DNA of 64,000 nt from Sipunculus nudus (taxonomy: Eukaryota; Annelida; Sipuncula; Golfingiida; Sipunculidae), in assembly GCA_026874595.1 (NCBI GenBank), contig CM049307.1, positions 26,014,362 through 26,078,361 of the forward strand, written 5' to 3'. The position numbers and the translations under genes were made by a program. Shown piece after piece: positions 25,951 to 38,027 of this stretch. Position 1 is the first letter of the stretch; each line of letters opens with the position of its first letter. A model generated the notes under the pieces. It did not search any database. It saw only the letters and a list, made by a program, of their open reading frames with translations, and was not told where the DNA came from.

Positions 25951-26851
25951 TATATCAATACCCATGCACCTGTTTACTCCTTAAAATCCTAGCTTGAAAT
26001 GAACCCGACAATCAGTAAATTGACTTTGCTTTTTCATTCACCTAGGGAATACCTGAAACGAAGTTTAACTTTTGGTTCAGAGTCATACTCTGAATATTCT
26101 GTTCAGTGCAGTGACAACTAACGTGTGAGTATTCTGTTATGTTACTCTATAAACTGTGCCATCTTTGATACGTGTTCAGACTAGACATAGCATTATATGA
26201 CAGAAAGTCCACTTCAATCACTGTGTCAGCGTTAGATTAGATAAGCATTTTATGTGTCTATCGCCAGGGGACAGCGACGACGTATACATATAGCGGTGGT
26301 ATCAATATTTTTGGATTTGTAGCGAATCTCAATATCTATATAACGATGTCGACCGTAGTTAGAAATAATTATCTCCAGCTTAATGATACGTTCATACTAT
26401 TTATACCCTATTCACGGTTTGCAATGCAAATTTTACATAGGTATAGTTAACACAACACATTAGTTTGTTTCCTCTACTAATATTTAACTTATATATAGGA
26501 CCAATTATTTGTTGTGTGATAAACGCTGGCATTATAACGCTATTCCTGATCTTAACGGACGCATACAGATGGTATTCATCGTTTAATATTTTGTAATTAA
26601 ATGCAAGACGTTAAGTTATTTGATAGTAACTAAAAAGTGACTAAATATGTATCCTTGAATTTATGGCGTTATATACTGATACACCGGTACCCCAACCAAA
26701 CTATAGGAATATTAATGCAGTAAATGCAACTTAAGTATCATATGCCTTGGTGTATGCATACATGTGACAAATGAGATGTACTTCTTGTATATGGCACAAT
26801 TTGGCAGATCAATATATAATATATATTTGAGCAGAATTTATATCCGACCGG

Positions 26852-27112
26852 CTTCTGTGATCTATGTAGCGCGACCGGACGACTCAATCCGGAGATTCTG
26901 AATTGTGAGATCGAATCTCAGCCAAGGAGCGGTGACATTTTTCCTGGTTGGCCCCCGCATGTGCTTAATGAAAAGGCGGTGCCCCACGAATGTATTTCCA
27001 ACGAGTGAGCCATACGGGATTCCATCAGTATGCGAGGGTGGGAATGATTACTCACTCAGGACCTGCAGGTGCGTAAAATGCCGGCCTGTTCATCAAAAGG
27101 ATATAGATTTGA
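26852..27112 (+). mobile_element. Candidate tRNA-derived SINE
   Basis: TGTAGCGCGACCGGA resembles a Pol III box A. About 40 bases on, GAGATCGAATCTCAG resembles box B within a small stem. A 170-base non-tRNA body follows. It lies in a part of unit B that has no counterpart in unit C. There is no clear A-rich tail, so the call is tentative. Confidence 0.4.
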
Positions 27113-28844
27113 ATTAATTGATTACGTGCATAATTTATTTTAAGACAGCATTAGAAAATGTAAGCGGCTCCTTCCAATAGCCATTATAATAACTCACAAT
27201 AAATGCTCATGTTTGCGTAACAAAATTTATGTTATGATCCAACACCGAATGTGGTGTAATAAAGTGACAGTTCCTTACTGATATCAAGATGTACAAACAG
27301 AATTAACCAACCATATTAATTGTAGGCACATAACTTCTCTTAACTGCAATCAAACTCGTCCTAAACAATAAGGGGTTTTGATACACTAGAACTTTGCTAA
27401 CAAAGAATTTTTATTATTATTATAATGTTCTTGTTATCATCATCGTCATCATAATTGTTAAAAGTGTATAAAGTAGAAGTAGTTGTAGTAATTATATTGT
27501 TAATCCTACCTATGCATGTGACAATAACTACATAAAACTCGGAAAAACCGCCTGTTAAAAAGCTGAATGATTTTCCACGTCACCCTCCAGAAGAGGAGGT
27601 TGCCAACCTCCGTTTCCCCTGAAAAAAAAAACAAAACAACATATAGTTAGTCAAACGGATAGACAAACCGACAGTAGGACAGGGCATAGCACAATGTGAC
27701 TGAGCCTGTCCGATGAAAGCTGCAACTGGTCGAGAGACGAGAAACAGACACAAAGTCTAGGAAAACAAGTGTGACAGACGTGTCACATGACCTTGGGCGT
27801 GACAATGCATCTTAAGTATATGAGGGGCCAATAAAAGAACCAGAGCACGCTGACTTCGATATTTCATCGCATTATCAACAACTGCGAAGAAGGCGACAGT
27901 CAAATAACTCCTTGTATCTGACGAATTATGACGTCAGACAGGTCACTTTTGGAATTCTCAAATTTGGGAAAACAGCTTTCTGTAAATATGTGTAAAATAT
28001 GTTTTAACCAGCCTGATAAAGTAAGCTTATTCTTTGTATAACGAGGAAAACAGCTAAAAGAGCTCCAGGAACAAAACAGCAAGTTAATACAGGTCAGGTC
28101 AAAGAATAGAAAACAGGTCACAATGAGACTCTGAAATTACTACACAGAGGCGGACATAAATCATTGTTCGCGGCAGTGCATCAGACAAAGGTTTCGGCTG
28201 TTGGCATATTGCCCGACTGGTCTATGTGACAAGAGAAGTTCATCGGGAAAAGGTTGAATGCTGAATATTTCTTCTCAAGCTAGGGCTTCGTTTCAGAAAA
28301 TATAAAAAAATCTACTATTTGTCCTTTCTCTGATCCACGATATGCCTTTTCCCCGATTGTAAGCACTTTAGTGAGACTTCTAGGTACCTGAGCAAGATTA
28401 CTTATGTTTAATATAAGAAGTGGAATAAATAAAAAAAAAATTAAATGCTTATTCGCGAAATCTTATCGTTACATAAAAATATGTTATTGTGTAACCCGTA
28501 TAAGCGCCATATTAAAAAGAGTACATAATGTTAAATATGCTTTGGTCCTCAGTATACGTTAATATCCGTGTTTCAATGACAATAGCCAACACACGGTTAC
28601 GTGTCACATATCAGGCCTTGTCTTAAATCCATATTCATGAAGAAATTCCGATTGGGCCTTTTTTCATTTTCAACTATTATCTCAAAACATATGTAAAACT
28701 AGAATAAGGTTGATTTAGAAATGCTAAAACAGAGATATGTCTCCCTCCCTTTTGGCTTCCCATCCCCAAATTTGAGGTAAAAATACGGACTACTAAAATA
28801 TTCACAGCATTCATAAATTATTTATATTCCGGCTAAATTGCCCT

Positions 28845-29255
28845 TTAAAATCCAGGTCAAGGTCACCAGATTTTGATCAATGTTAAAAATTTGAGTAAAA
28901 AACACTTAAAACGTTATGGGGTTCACAAAAAAATCCCATTTCGGCCTAATAGACCTTGATGATGAAGATAAAGGAAACCAATTGTTGAACAATTCCGAGA
29001 TTTTTATAGAAAAAATTCAGTCAAATTTCATTTAAAACTTACCCAGTGTTTCAAAAGTTATAGCGTTCACAAAAAAATTGACCTTGAAGATCCAGGTCAA
29101 GGTCACTAGATTTCGAATTCCTCAAAGAAGTGGTTTTCGAAACTAATCGAGAAATTTTTAGAAACAATTAACATTTTACTGGAACAATAACTAAGAAGAA
29201 TTGACACAGATGACTTCGGACGCCGCCGCCGACATATCAAACACTATATGTCTCT
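28845..29255 (+). mobile_element. Tandem-repeat Helitron-like fragment
   Basis: The phrase CCAGGTCAAGGTCAC(C/T)AGATTT occurs twice about 235 bases apart. GTTATGGGGTTCACAAAAAA and GTTATAGCGTTCACAAAAAA repeat in step. After them come GATGACTTCGGACGCCGCCG and ATATGTCTCTCCC, like the ends of other mollusc tandem-core elements. A related phrase is seen near 42950. The termini were not fixed. Confidence 0.45.
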
Positions 29256-30654
29256 CCCGGGGTTGGAAATACATGCTGTAGATTCAGAAATATTAGTTGG
29301 GATTTTAATTCGTGGTTTTCGTGTGTCAATGTAATCCACTAATTCATGATTCTAACGTCACATGGTCTTATAATATCTGGCAGCTTGTGGTCGACTTCAT
29401 CTATAGTTATTATCGCCTTCTGTTGAGTTTTCAATAAAGGTACATTCAATTGTTTATTGCTATTTTATGAATGTCATTGGTTGATATAATAAATGTGCTA
29501 AATTAGTTTTCCTGTAAATTACTAGTAAAACTGTTTATATATATCAGTTGTCCATTCCATTATTTCCCCTAATTTCGCACAACTACGCTAGAACGACGAT
29601 TGAAGTTTACCTAAAAAACAATAACAACCTTAAGTGAAAACATTTCCCCACATTCTCTTTGTTTTTCAATATTTCAGATGAAATATTTATGAAAAAATCC
29701 AAATTTCGGTCGCGCAAAGCGGTAGTTCTGACATGAAAAGTACGGCACACATGTTGTTACCACGTTACCTAAGAGACAAGGGCCATGTAAACCCATTAAC
29801 ATTATCCGTGTAAAGAATGAAAAGAACGCTTATTCCGAAAATTGCCGACTATAGTTGTAGGCATGAATGCTCACAAGTGATAAGACACGCGGTACTTCTT
29901 CCGAATATTGCACGATACTTGTTTATAAATATGAGCCGGAAGTCAGCGACACAAAATACAGCATTCAAATTATGCCCGGTTGATTTCCAGATAGGTGAGG
30001 TCTTCCCTTTAACTTATACAAAGCTTATACTATTTTTTTATAAAACATAATATCTCCAAAAGTTAACACAGTAAATGCCAAAAGAAATTATTGTCTGACG
30101 GCCGCTTCCGCCATTTGCATGCGCTTTAGCAATTCATGCACTTGAAAAAAGTGGACGGTCCGTTTCTTTTTTCCACCGATTGAGGAAGGTTTCAGTTTTC
30201 TGTGAACATGGTGTGATCTGGTGTTAAAATTAAGAGCCGATGAATCAGCCGGCAAGTGTCGGTCACGGCTGATAATTCCCTTGTGTGGCTTGGGCCGGGC
30301 GAGGCATGTTTGCTCAATACTGACCGATTATAGGCGCGCCATGTGATAAGCATTTAAGTCGAGCCACCGGTGTGTTACCTGTGTATATGTTCCCGTCTTC
30401 ATTGCGTCGGTGTAGATATTAATAAAACACTAATTTCTAGTATTGCATTTTTTTCCCCAAAAATTCAAATACCTCATGATATGCTTTTTGCACAAAAACC
30501 AAGAAATTTTTAAGCCCACGATATTATCTTAATCTACAGTAACAATCGTTCGTACAAAGACATTCGAACAGTGATGAAAGGCAAAAGTTGAAAGCCAAAG
30601 TTAAAATATATTGATGTAATGTTTATATGAAGATTATATGTGGTTGAAGTTAAT
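29256..30654. other. Unit B tail to unit C start; no gene recognised
   Basis: Non-coding sequence between the two tandem units. A GC-richer patch at 30230-30420 has a TATA-free promoter-like look and ends before AATAAA near 30420. I can assign it to nothing. Confidence 0.5.
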
Positions 30655-30748
30655 ATTAAATAAAGAGTATTTGTAAATCTAATTAGGAAAAGCCCAGAAA
30701 CCAAGGAAGGAATGACTAAAAGTGTTCTATTGAAACTTCCCGCTTTTT

Positions 30749-32330
30749 AGCTCAGCTGACTTATAGTCATCTGAGCTTTGACTAAAACTCTTTGTCCGTC
30801 GTCCGTCTGTCCGTTGACAAGACACAAATTGTAACTGTTTGACGTAGACTCTCCTAACTTCACATGTCGGGAGGTCCATAAAAAAAACAAAATAAAAAAA
30901 ACAGAAAGTCAGGGCACAAATTGAATCCATATGGCCTTGAATTTTTAATTTGACATTTAGGGAGGTCCTTAAAAATATGTCTTTGGAAACATGAAATTAG
31001 GTCACCGTAACCTTAATTCTGCGAGCTATAAGATAAAAACATGACTTGAGCACCCTGAAAGTTAGATGCGCTCTATCTAATTGTACCTAACGCAACAACC
31101 AGGGAATTTCTGGGCAAGTTTTCTAAGAAACTTAACATTTGGTCAAGATGACCTATATTCTGTTAGTTACTGGCCAAAAACATGACATGAAGTTAGAAAG
31201 GGCACAAATTGTATCCGTTGGACCTAGAAATTCCTAACTATACATCCATGGAAGTCCATGGCAAATCTCCTAAGAAACCTGAAATTAGGTCACGTTGCTC
31301 TATATTCTGCAAGCTTCTGGACGAAAACATGATTTTGAACACCAGAAAGTCAGACGAGGCACAACCTGTATCTATAAACTACAATATTCTGATGTGACAT
31401 TCAAGGTGGGTTAATGGGTAAATGTCCCTGGAAATATGCAATTAGGTCACTGTGATATCTATATTCTGTGATTCTGTGAATTATAGGGGAGAAACATATG
31501 ATTTGAGCACCCTGGAAGTCAGATTTGCGCAAATTGAATCCGTTAGCCCTAGGATCTTCGAATGTAATATCCAGGGAAGTCATGGGCATGTTTTCTTGGA
31601 AGCATGAAATAAGGTCATGATGACCTATATTCTTTGGACAACTGGCCAGCAATATGATTTTAAACAATCAGAAAGTAGGCCATGGTAACCTATATTCTGC
31701 AGGTAACTGGCCAAATATATGCTTTTGAGCACCTAGACAGTCAGGCATGGCACTAAACCTTACTCTTGCACCTAGAAATTTCTAATATGACATTCGGAGA
31801 GGTACATAGCAAGTCTCCCCCTGAATCTTAAAATTACGTCACTCTGACCTTAATTCTCTGAGCAATGAGCAGATGACTTAATTTTGAGCCCTTATAAAGT
31901 AAGACAGATCACAAATCTTAAATGTCTGCTCTAGAAATGTGTTTCTTAATATAAAGGGAGGTCATTGTAATGTCTCCTTTGACATCAAAAATAAGGTCAC
32001 TGTGACCTATATTCTGTGGGCTGTGGGAAACATTATGATTTGAGTAATCTATAAGTCAGATAGACTTAATTCATAGCAGTTTAACGTATACACTTCTAAC
32101 TGTGAATCACATGAGTTCCTAGTAAAATCTTCTTGCTATTACCTATTTTCTAAGGACTATGGACAAAAAGACATGATTTTGAGCAGTCTGGAAGTCATCT
32201 TACCCATTGTTCAAGGCTCCATAACAAATATTTTTATCGGATAATAACACCAATAATTAATATATGCATTACCTGTATACAATGTCCAGTTCAGCTTAGC
32301 GTCATGACCCATGGGTTATTTGTTAATGCG
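30749..32330 (-). mobile_element. Pearl-type non-autonomous Helitron, element 2, in the copy 3 upstream region
   Basis: Read on the minus strand, the 5' end near 32330 has AACCCATGGGTCATGACGC, and about nine core units of roughly 145-165 bases follow. They can be counted on the plus strand by the phrase AGGTCACTGTGACCTATATTCTG at about 30999, 31141, 31286, 31445, 31611, 31676, 31836, 31996 and 32140. The core ends in an ACGG-type run (30788-30815) and the hairpin AGTCAGCTGAGCTAA. Copies 1 and 2 have no insertion at this point of their upstream regions. The flanks CCCGCTTTTT and GGTCAAGGTTGTCTTTGAAG match copy 2 across the gap. The element ends about 170 bases upstream of the TATA box. Confidence 0.75.
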
Positions 32331-32502
32331 TATTGGGGTCAAGGTTGTCTTTGAAGGGAGCGGCCTCAGACCATACCATTTAGGGGAGGGGTGATATCTT
32401 CTGAGGTCAGAAGTCACCGGTGATAATGGAATGTCCGGTGTTTCGCCATATGGTTATCAGATGAAGCATTCCTGGTCTAGTTGTCGCGGTCAACCGGGAG
32501 TG

Positions 32503-32561
32503 TATATATAAACCCTGGTGTTCTGACACTCTTCACTCTCAGTCTCAGGCGAACTACAAAC
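32503..32561 (+). promoter_or_regulatory. TATA box and 5' non-coding exon, copy 3
   Basis: TATATATAAA lies at 32503-32512, with 59 bases to the donor GTAAGT, the same as copies 1 and 2. The exon is more diverged (GGCGAACTACAAAC at its end). Proximal sequence such as CATATGGTTATCAGATGAAG is kept, but beyond about 170 bases it is replaced by the Helitron-like element. Confidence 0.8.
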
Positions 32562-33281
32562 GTAAGTGACATTGTTTAAAAGTTGTTAAGCTTACCTTAA
32601 CTGTAGTAACCGTATATGTACATTACTGAACAAATTCTTCTTATTGAATATACTTGGAATTTTTTATTGAGTAAGGTCATAGTCCAGTATTATTCCGAAT
32701 TCCTGTATTTTTTTTAACTTTGCTGGAACTTAACGGTAATGTGATAATATTTGCTTGTAGTGCGTATCATCAGGTTCTGTTTAAATGTCATGTTGAAAGT
32801 ACCCGAAATAAACGGGACTCAAGTGTCATCCGAGTTTTCCGGACTTTCATGACATGTGCACAGTTGGCTTTTCTGATTATCAACATGAATCTGCTAAATT
32901 AAAATTGGTGCATGCTAGATCGGCATTCAAGGATCACATCGACTATTTCTTGGTTCAGTTGGAAATATTTTGATATATGTTAAGTATCATCTTATGCGAA
33001 ACGAAAATCATAATATAGGTTAAGGGCATATCGCCAAATTCTATGTTCTTGACAAATTGATGATATTTTGAAAGTAATAAACTGATCCAATCTGGAATAA
33101 GGTGAGGGTAGTAACCCTGACTTCAATGACAGATATATAACCAAGAAATTTTATTCGTTTTTGCGAACAACCAAATGTTATGGACCAAATTATAACTTTT
33201 AAATTATAACTCGGGAATCTCGGTATTTATTTTATTGTTTCTAAAAGTATAAAAAAAAGTGTATTTCTTACAGGTCCCACC

Positions 33282-35241
33282 ATGTTTCTCCTTCTTGTCT
33301 GCCTTGTCGGTTTTGCCGCTGCCCAGGATCCGTAAGTACTCATTGTTATGCAGTATTTTAATTTATGTTATGTAGTTTTCTTGTCTTTATTACATTAATA
33401 ACATTGTAACAATCTCTCTGTTTTAGTCCTTGTTTGTTTCAAGGATTAAAACCTCGGGGACTATTAGAAATAATTGTCAAAGGTCACTTGAGGTTTGTTG
33501 TTGCTTTGACAAGCTTTTGAAGCTAATTCAATTATCAATGTTATTATAGCATATTATTATAGCATACAAATACATTATAGCAACAATAAATATTCCATTC
33601 ATTATAAGTGGGTATAATGCTATACACTCCATTTACTCGTTTTGTAATTCTTAACATTTCACGTGACTCTCACGTGCCTTTTATCCCACAATGCCCTTTT
33701 TTTCCAGATTTACCTGTGGCCAGTGTGACAATTCTGATGACCGTGAGCTACGTACCGGCTGCCGTATCTTCTGTTTCATCTCCACTGACAACGTCAACAT
33801 GACCAAGGCTGATCTTCAGAAAGTGTTTGATGACCTCAAAAACGCTGGTATGTATCCATCACAATGAAGTAATAATATGTTAACACGCTTTACCCCTATA
33901 TGTCAGTTTGTGAGCTTTGTGGTAAGCGAGAACGTCTGTCTGGCAGGCAACGTTCACTGAGAACGCCTTCTTGCAAAAGCTAGACGTATGTGCAAGGAAT
34001 TTGTTTTTACTTATTTTACAGAAGATTTTTTTTCGTGAGCTTATGAATTCACAAGTTGATCTTTTAGTTATAGATATATTACACTGGTTAGTATAAGTTT
34101 TTATAATACTGCTTAATCCAAATTTAACGTATGTAGATTTTGCTATTTATGAGTCAAACCCCTCTTTTGGTTGAATGTTCTGGACATTATGTGAAAAGTA
34201 TTAAGAAAATCCGGATACCAGGACATAATTAATGCAGTAAAATAATATGACCTCTATGTATTGAGAACGTTCAACGTTCAATTGATTTGTACATCAGATT
34301 TCTGTTTTACAAATCTTGTTATTATGTTCCATTGAAGGCTTACAATTTTAGGCCTTTAACATCAAGCAATGGCAGATGAAATTTTCTTCATCAAATATTA
34401 ATTTTATTTTTGCAGACGGCGTGGTAGAATCTGGACCCTTCATCGCCGCCTGGAAACGTGAAAGTCAGATGTGTGATGGTGAATGCGAGGCTGGTTTTGA
34501 ATGGTTCGCTACCCGTGACCCCGCCAGTGACCCAAACGTCATCGACCAGTCCGACATTGACGCTGCATGGGAAAGCCTCAGCCCTCTTGGTAATTACCCG
34601 TGTTTTCTCTCGACTTACAATATATAAGCAACCGCTAGATTTCTCTATCTGATAGGTTTTAATTACCATTTGCAAAGTCAGCTGGTTCATGGTCAATTCG
34701 ACTTTAATTTTATGTATCTTTGTTTAAATGTGTTATTATCAATATTTCCTTATTTAAAGAATATGGAATGAACATGTAATTCCAAAAGCATCATGCTCTT
34801 TCTTTTTCCTTTCCGCGTTCCCAAAAGGAATTGTATGTAACTGCAATAAATACTTTTTTTTAACATAAGTTCTATCATATAAATGTTTCACACATCGTAT
34901 TAAATTTATTTCAATTTTTGTGTTCTTATCCCAGGCGCGGAGACCATCACAAAGGACGATTTCTTGTTGCCCTGGGCAGTGGTGAGTTCAGCATTTTCTT
35001 AAGCGTAATGCCCTAAATATGTTCTTTAACTTTTATATTCGTTCAATAATACTTAAGGTTCAGATACCTTCATTTAATTATTTTTCTACAAAGGGATATC
35101 TCAGAGGCAATTTCGCTATACATACGATATAAAAAAATGCCACGTTTAATATTGTCTTAATATATACTGATTAATTTACTTTATTTTCAGTTGTACCTCA
35201 CTATCTCCGATCCCCTGTGTGAATCTGGATTTTACTACTGA
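33282..35241 (+). CDS. Secreted EF-hand-like cysteine-rich protein, copy 3
   Basis: Coding exons are 33282-33331, 33708-33847, 34416-34589, 34935-34981 and 35191-35241. A second, identical last exon lies at 35292-35342. Splice sites and phases are the same as in copies 1 and 2. The signal peptide reads MFLLLVCLVGFAAA; the mature chain starts QDPFTCGQC and is otherwise the same as copy 2. The first last-exon copy has no AATAAA before the second, so a transcript using it would end in the shared signal at 35373-35378. Either last exon gives the same protein. The promoter has a mobile element close upstream, so expression may differ from copies 1 and 2 (inference). Confidence 0.9.
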
Positions 35242-35351
35242 GAAAAGAAATATTGTCTAAATATTTACTGATTAATTTACTTTATTTTCAGTTGTACCTC
35301 ACTATCTCCGATCCCCTGTGTGAATCTGGATTTTACTACTGAGAAAAGAAA
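35150..35351 (+). repeat. Tandem duplication of the last exon with its acceptor, 2 x 101 bases
   Basis: Units 35150-35250 and 35251-35351 differ at about two intron bases. Each holds the end of intron 5, the TTTTCAG acceptor, all 17 codons of the last exon and AGAAAAGAAA. The duplication is private to copy 3. Confidence 0.95.
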
Positions 35352-35529
35352 CTCTTTCGATTGCGATATGTGAATAAACGAATACAACAAAATGTTAACT
35401 TCATTATAACTTCACTACCACCAAATGTCCCATGTTCTCCAGACCACTGCTCCACATAACAATGAGAACAGAAGTGTTTTCCCCAGACCACTGATTCCAC
35501 GGACCTCCAAATATCCTTTGTTGTGTGTT

Positions 35530-35650
35530 CAACTAACATTTCGGATACTACCTGGGAATCTGGATCTTACCACTGAGAGAGGAAAACATGACGCCTACCA
35601 TATATAAATAATGATAACTTCACTGTTCTTTCCCTATCAACAAATATCCC
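35530..35650 (+). pseudogene. Decayed third last-exon remnant
   Basis: GAATCTGGATCTTACCACTG at 35556 aligns to the exon end GAATCTGGATTTTACTACTG. It is followed by GAGAGAGGAAAAC and then a 3' flank (ATAACTTCACT, CCCTATCAACAAATATCCC) like the flank of copy 2. The upstream half is weakly alignable. It is a relic of an older duplication of the same exon and its 3' flank. Confidence 0.65.
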
Positions 35651-37109
35651 AGTCAAGTCCACTACAGTGAAATATCCCATGACGAGTGATCATGAGTAAA
35701 CTGTTTCACAAACTAATATACGGGATGCGTGTTCCTCAGATCGGATTACATTCCTTAACCAATATCCTAAGCCAATATGCAATTAATCGTATTTTAAACA
35801 TTTTAAAAATAAATGTATATTAAGTATCCAAATCTGTTTTGGGTATCAGGAAGAACAAGTCCGTTGACTTTTTTAATAAGCTGAACCAAATCACACGAAT
35901 CCCAAATTTACAACATAAAAGTTTATCGAGTTTTTGAGTCACCATGTACCAGAGGTGCTCTGAGATTTGATCGAGATGAACCATTTTATCCTATGCGGCT
36001 GTGGTAGAATTAAACCGAGGCATTTGAGTTCCATTGCCAAAAAAACACCAAACGAATGCTGCCTCAAAGGGTTATACATAGCATTAACTCAGACAAAATA
36101 TTTAAAAACTACAATGTTAATAGAGAATATAACCGGCATTTCAGCAATAACCTGATAGGATAGTAGCTTTGAGCCAACAAGGGTGAGCGTCAGAATACGC
36201 TGTATAATAATACGTCGGCAGAGACTGGGGATTCGTATCCCTTTCCTTATTCTCCCCGTGTTACCGGTAACCGGTAGCTCTACATCACGATTTCATTATA
36301 AATCACTTGGATCAAACCCATCCCCTGACCCAGTCTGGCCTGTAATCCTAGTTTCAAGACAAAAGACACAATAAAATAAATCATCTTAGAATAGACCTGA
36401 CACAGTGAACATGAACTTGCTGAACAGCGTTACAAATTGATAAGGCATATTCTCATGATATATTAAATTTTTCGCCTGGTCTTGATTTTATTGATCATCA
36501 GTTATGTGGCCATTTGTTTATTATATGTCGGTTGAACCGAGTACATACATCGATTTTAAAGTCTGGTTGATTGTTACATGTTCTCAGCTCGTCCTTTTTA
36601 TTAATTTTTAAGTAATAGGTTACCAGTTGTTCTCTTGGATGTATCAAATTAATATTAGGAATATAAACCTGTGATGATTGCAGTTAATCAGGTGTTACGA
36701 CCACTGTGTAGAATCCAATACATTTGTATAAACTATCAAGAGATCTGAAGTAAATAAAGGAACAATGATTGTTGTAATACTAAATTATTAGCATCCACAA
36801 ACAAAATAAGGTTACATAAATAAGACAAGGCAAGTTATAACGAGAATTTCCGCGGAAGCTGATAAGAGCCCACAGCCCAAAGAAGAGTGTTTATGGGTAG
36901 TAACAGACACAAGACATCTGTACTCACATTGATGTATATATGAAGTCATAAACTTGAAATTGATGCATATAGCAGAGTGGCCTTTGCAAGTCTCATCACA
37001 GAAGTTATATAGATCTACATGATGATAAACATTCTCTTGGCTACAGGATATCTTAAAATTAGCTTATATTGCTTAATGTCAGGAGAATGTCTTTAAAGTA
37101 TCTAATCTG

Positions 37110-37335
37110 TGATCTTGAAAAACAGGTAAAGGTGACATATATTCGAGATTTACCAATGTAATTTCGGTATACTTCCGCAAGGAAGAAATAAAGTATTTAT
37201 GTTTAATATTTTACATATCCCGCTGACGGGAAGCAAAGGTAAACCTAGTGTGGACGACGGACGGAAGGACAGAAGGACGGCATAGGTGACGGCAATATCC
37301 CATCAGCCTATGAAGGTTACGGGCTAATCAAACAA
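37110..37335 (+). mobile_element. Helitron-like tail, unit C copy
   Basis: GACGACGGACGGAAGGACAG and GGACGGCATAGG are followed by CCATCAGCCTATGAAGG and CGGGCTAA. It is the partner of 25703-25950 in unit B and so was inherited through the tandem duplication. Confidence 0.45.
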
Positions 37336-37969
37336 AACCCAACATTTCACTGAATGAAATCATGGCTTGATATGAATCCGACCTAAAGTAAAGTGACTTT
37401 GCTTTTCATTTACCAAGGGAATATACAAAACATTTTTTTTTCATTTTGCATTCAGAGTCAAACTCGTAATATTCTGTTCAGTGCAGTGATATCGAAAATG
37501 TGAGTTATCTGTTAGGTGACTGTGTAGACGCCGCCATCTTAGTATGTGTTCAGACTAGACTAAGCATAATATGACGGAAAATCCACCAATCACCGTGTCA
37601 GCATTAGACATTATATCTGTCTGTACCATGGCCCTGTCTATTGCTAGGGGACAGCGACGACGTATATTCAGGTTTTATGAGAATCACCGAGAAATCAATA
37701 TTTTCAGGAATTGTAACGAATTACAACAGCTAAATTACGATGTCAATCCAAGTTAGAAATAATTATCTCCCTCTTAATAATACATTTATGCTATATATAT
37801 AGCCTATTCGCCTATTAAAATTAGGATTTAACTTCAACGTAATTCGTTCTGAACTATAACGAATGATTTTTTCACCAGAGCTATGCTGACTACGACCTGC
37901 GGGCCACTTGCGACCTTTTTGCACAGCAAAGGAATAATATGGTTAACAAGATATTAATGGCATTATTAC

Positions 37970-37970
<1 letters not shown>

Positions 37971-38016
<46 letters not shown>

Positions 38017-38027
38017 GATTATTATTA
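37971..38027. repeat. (ATT)n microsatellite
   Basis: A run of ATT units of nearly 60 bases with one G interruption. A TRIM-like element follows it at once and may have inserted into it. Confidence 0.9.

Larger units (their letters stand above)
20408..28660 (+). repeat. Tandem unit B
   Basis: This unit recurs in direct orientation at 30655-40170. Shared landmarks in order are the upstream region and promoter, gene copy 2, the ACCGGTAACCGG flank (23762), the ACGG-rich tail (25.86 kb), GTTCAGTGCAGTGA (26.1 kb), the CCTCCAGAAGAGG stretch (27.58 kb) and CTTAAATCCATATTC (28.62 kb). From about 26.4 to 27.5 kb the unit is private and holds a SINE candidate. Confidence 0.85.

Noticed and set aside
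31401-31667. 88-residue open frame
   Set aside because: It lies in the tandem core of the Helitron-like element and repeats with its units.
34391-34696. Open frame of about 100 residues on the minus strand (also at 22211-22516, and on plus at 10870-11259)
   Set aside because: It is antisense to exon 4 of the EF-hand-like gene in each copy. The sense exon has splice sites and selection; the antisense frame is its shadow.
36183-36374. Open frame in unit C resembling one at 23679-23927
   Set aside because: The shared part is duplicated 3' flank. The frames differ in length and phase and show no coding signature.
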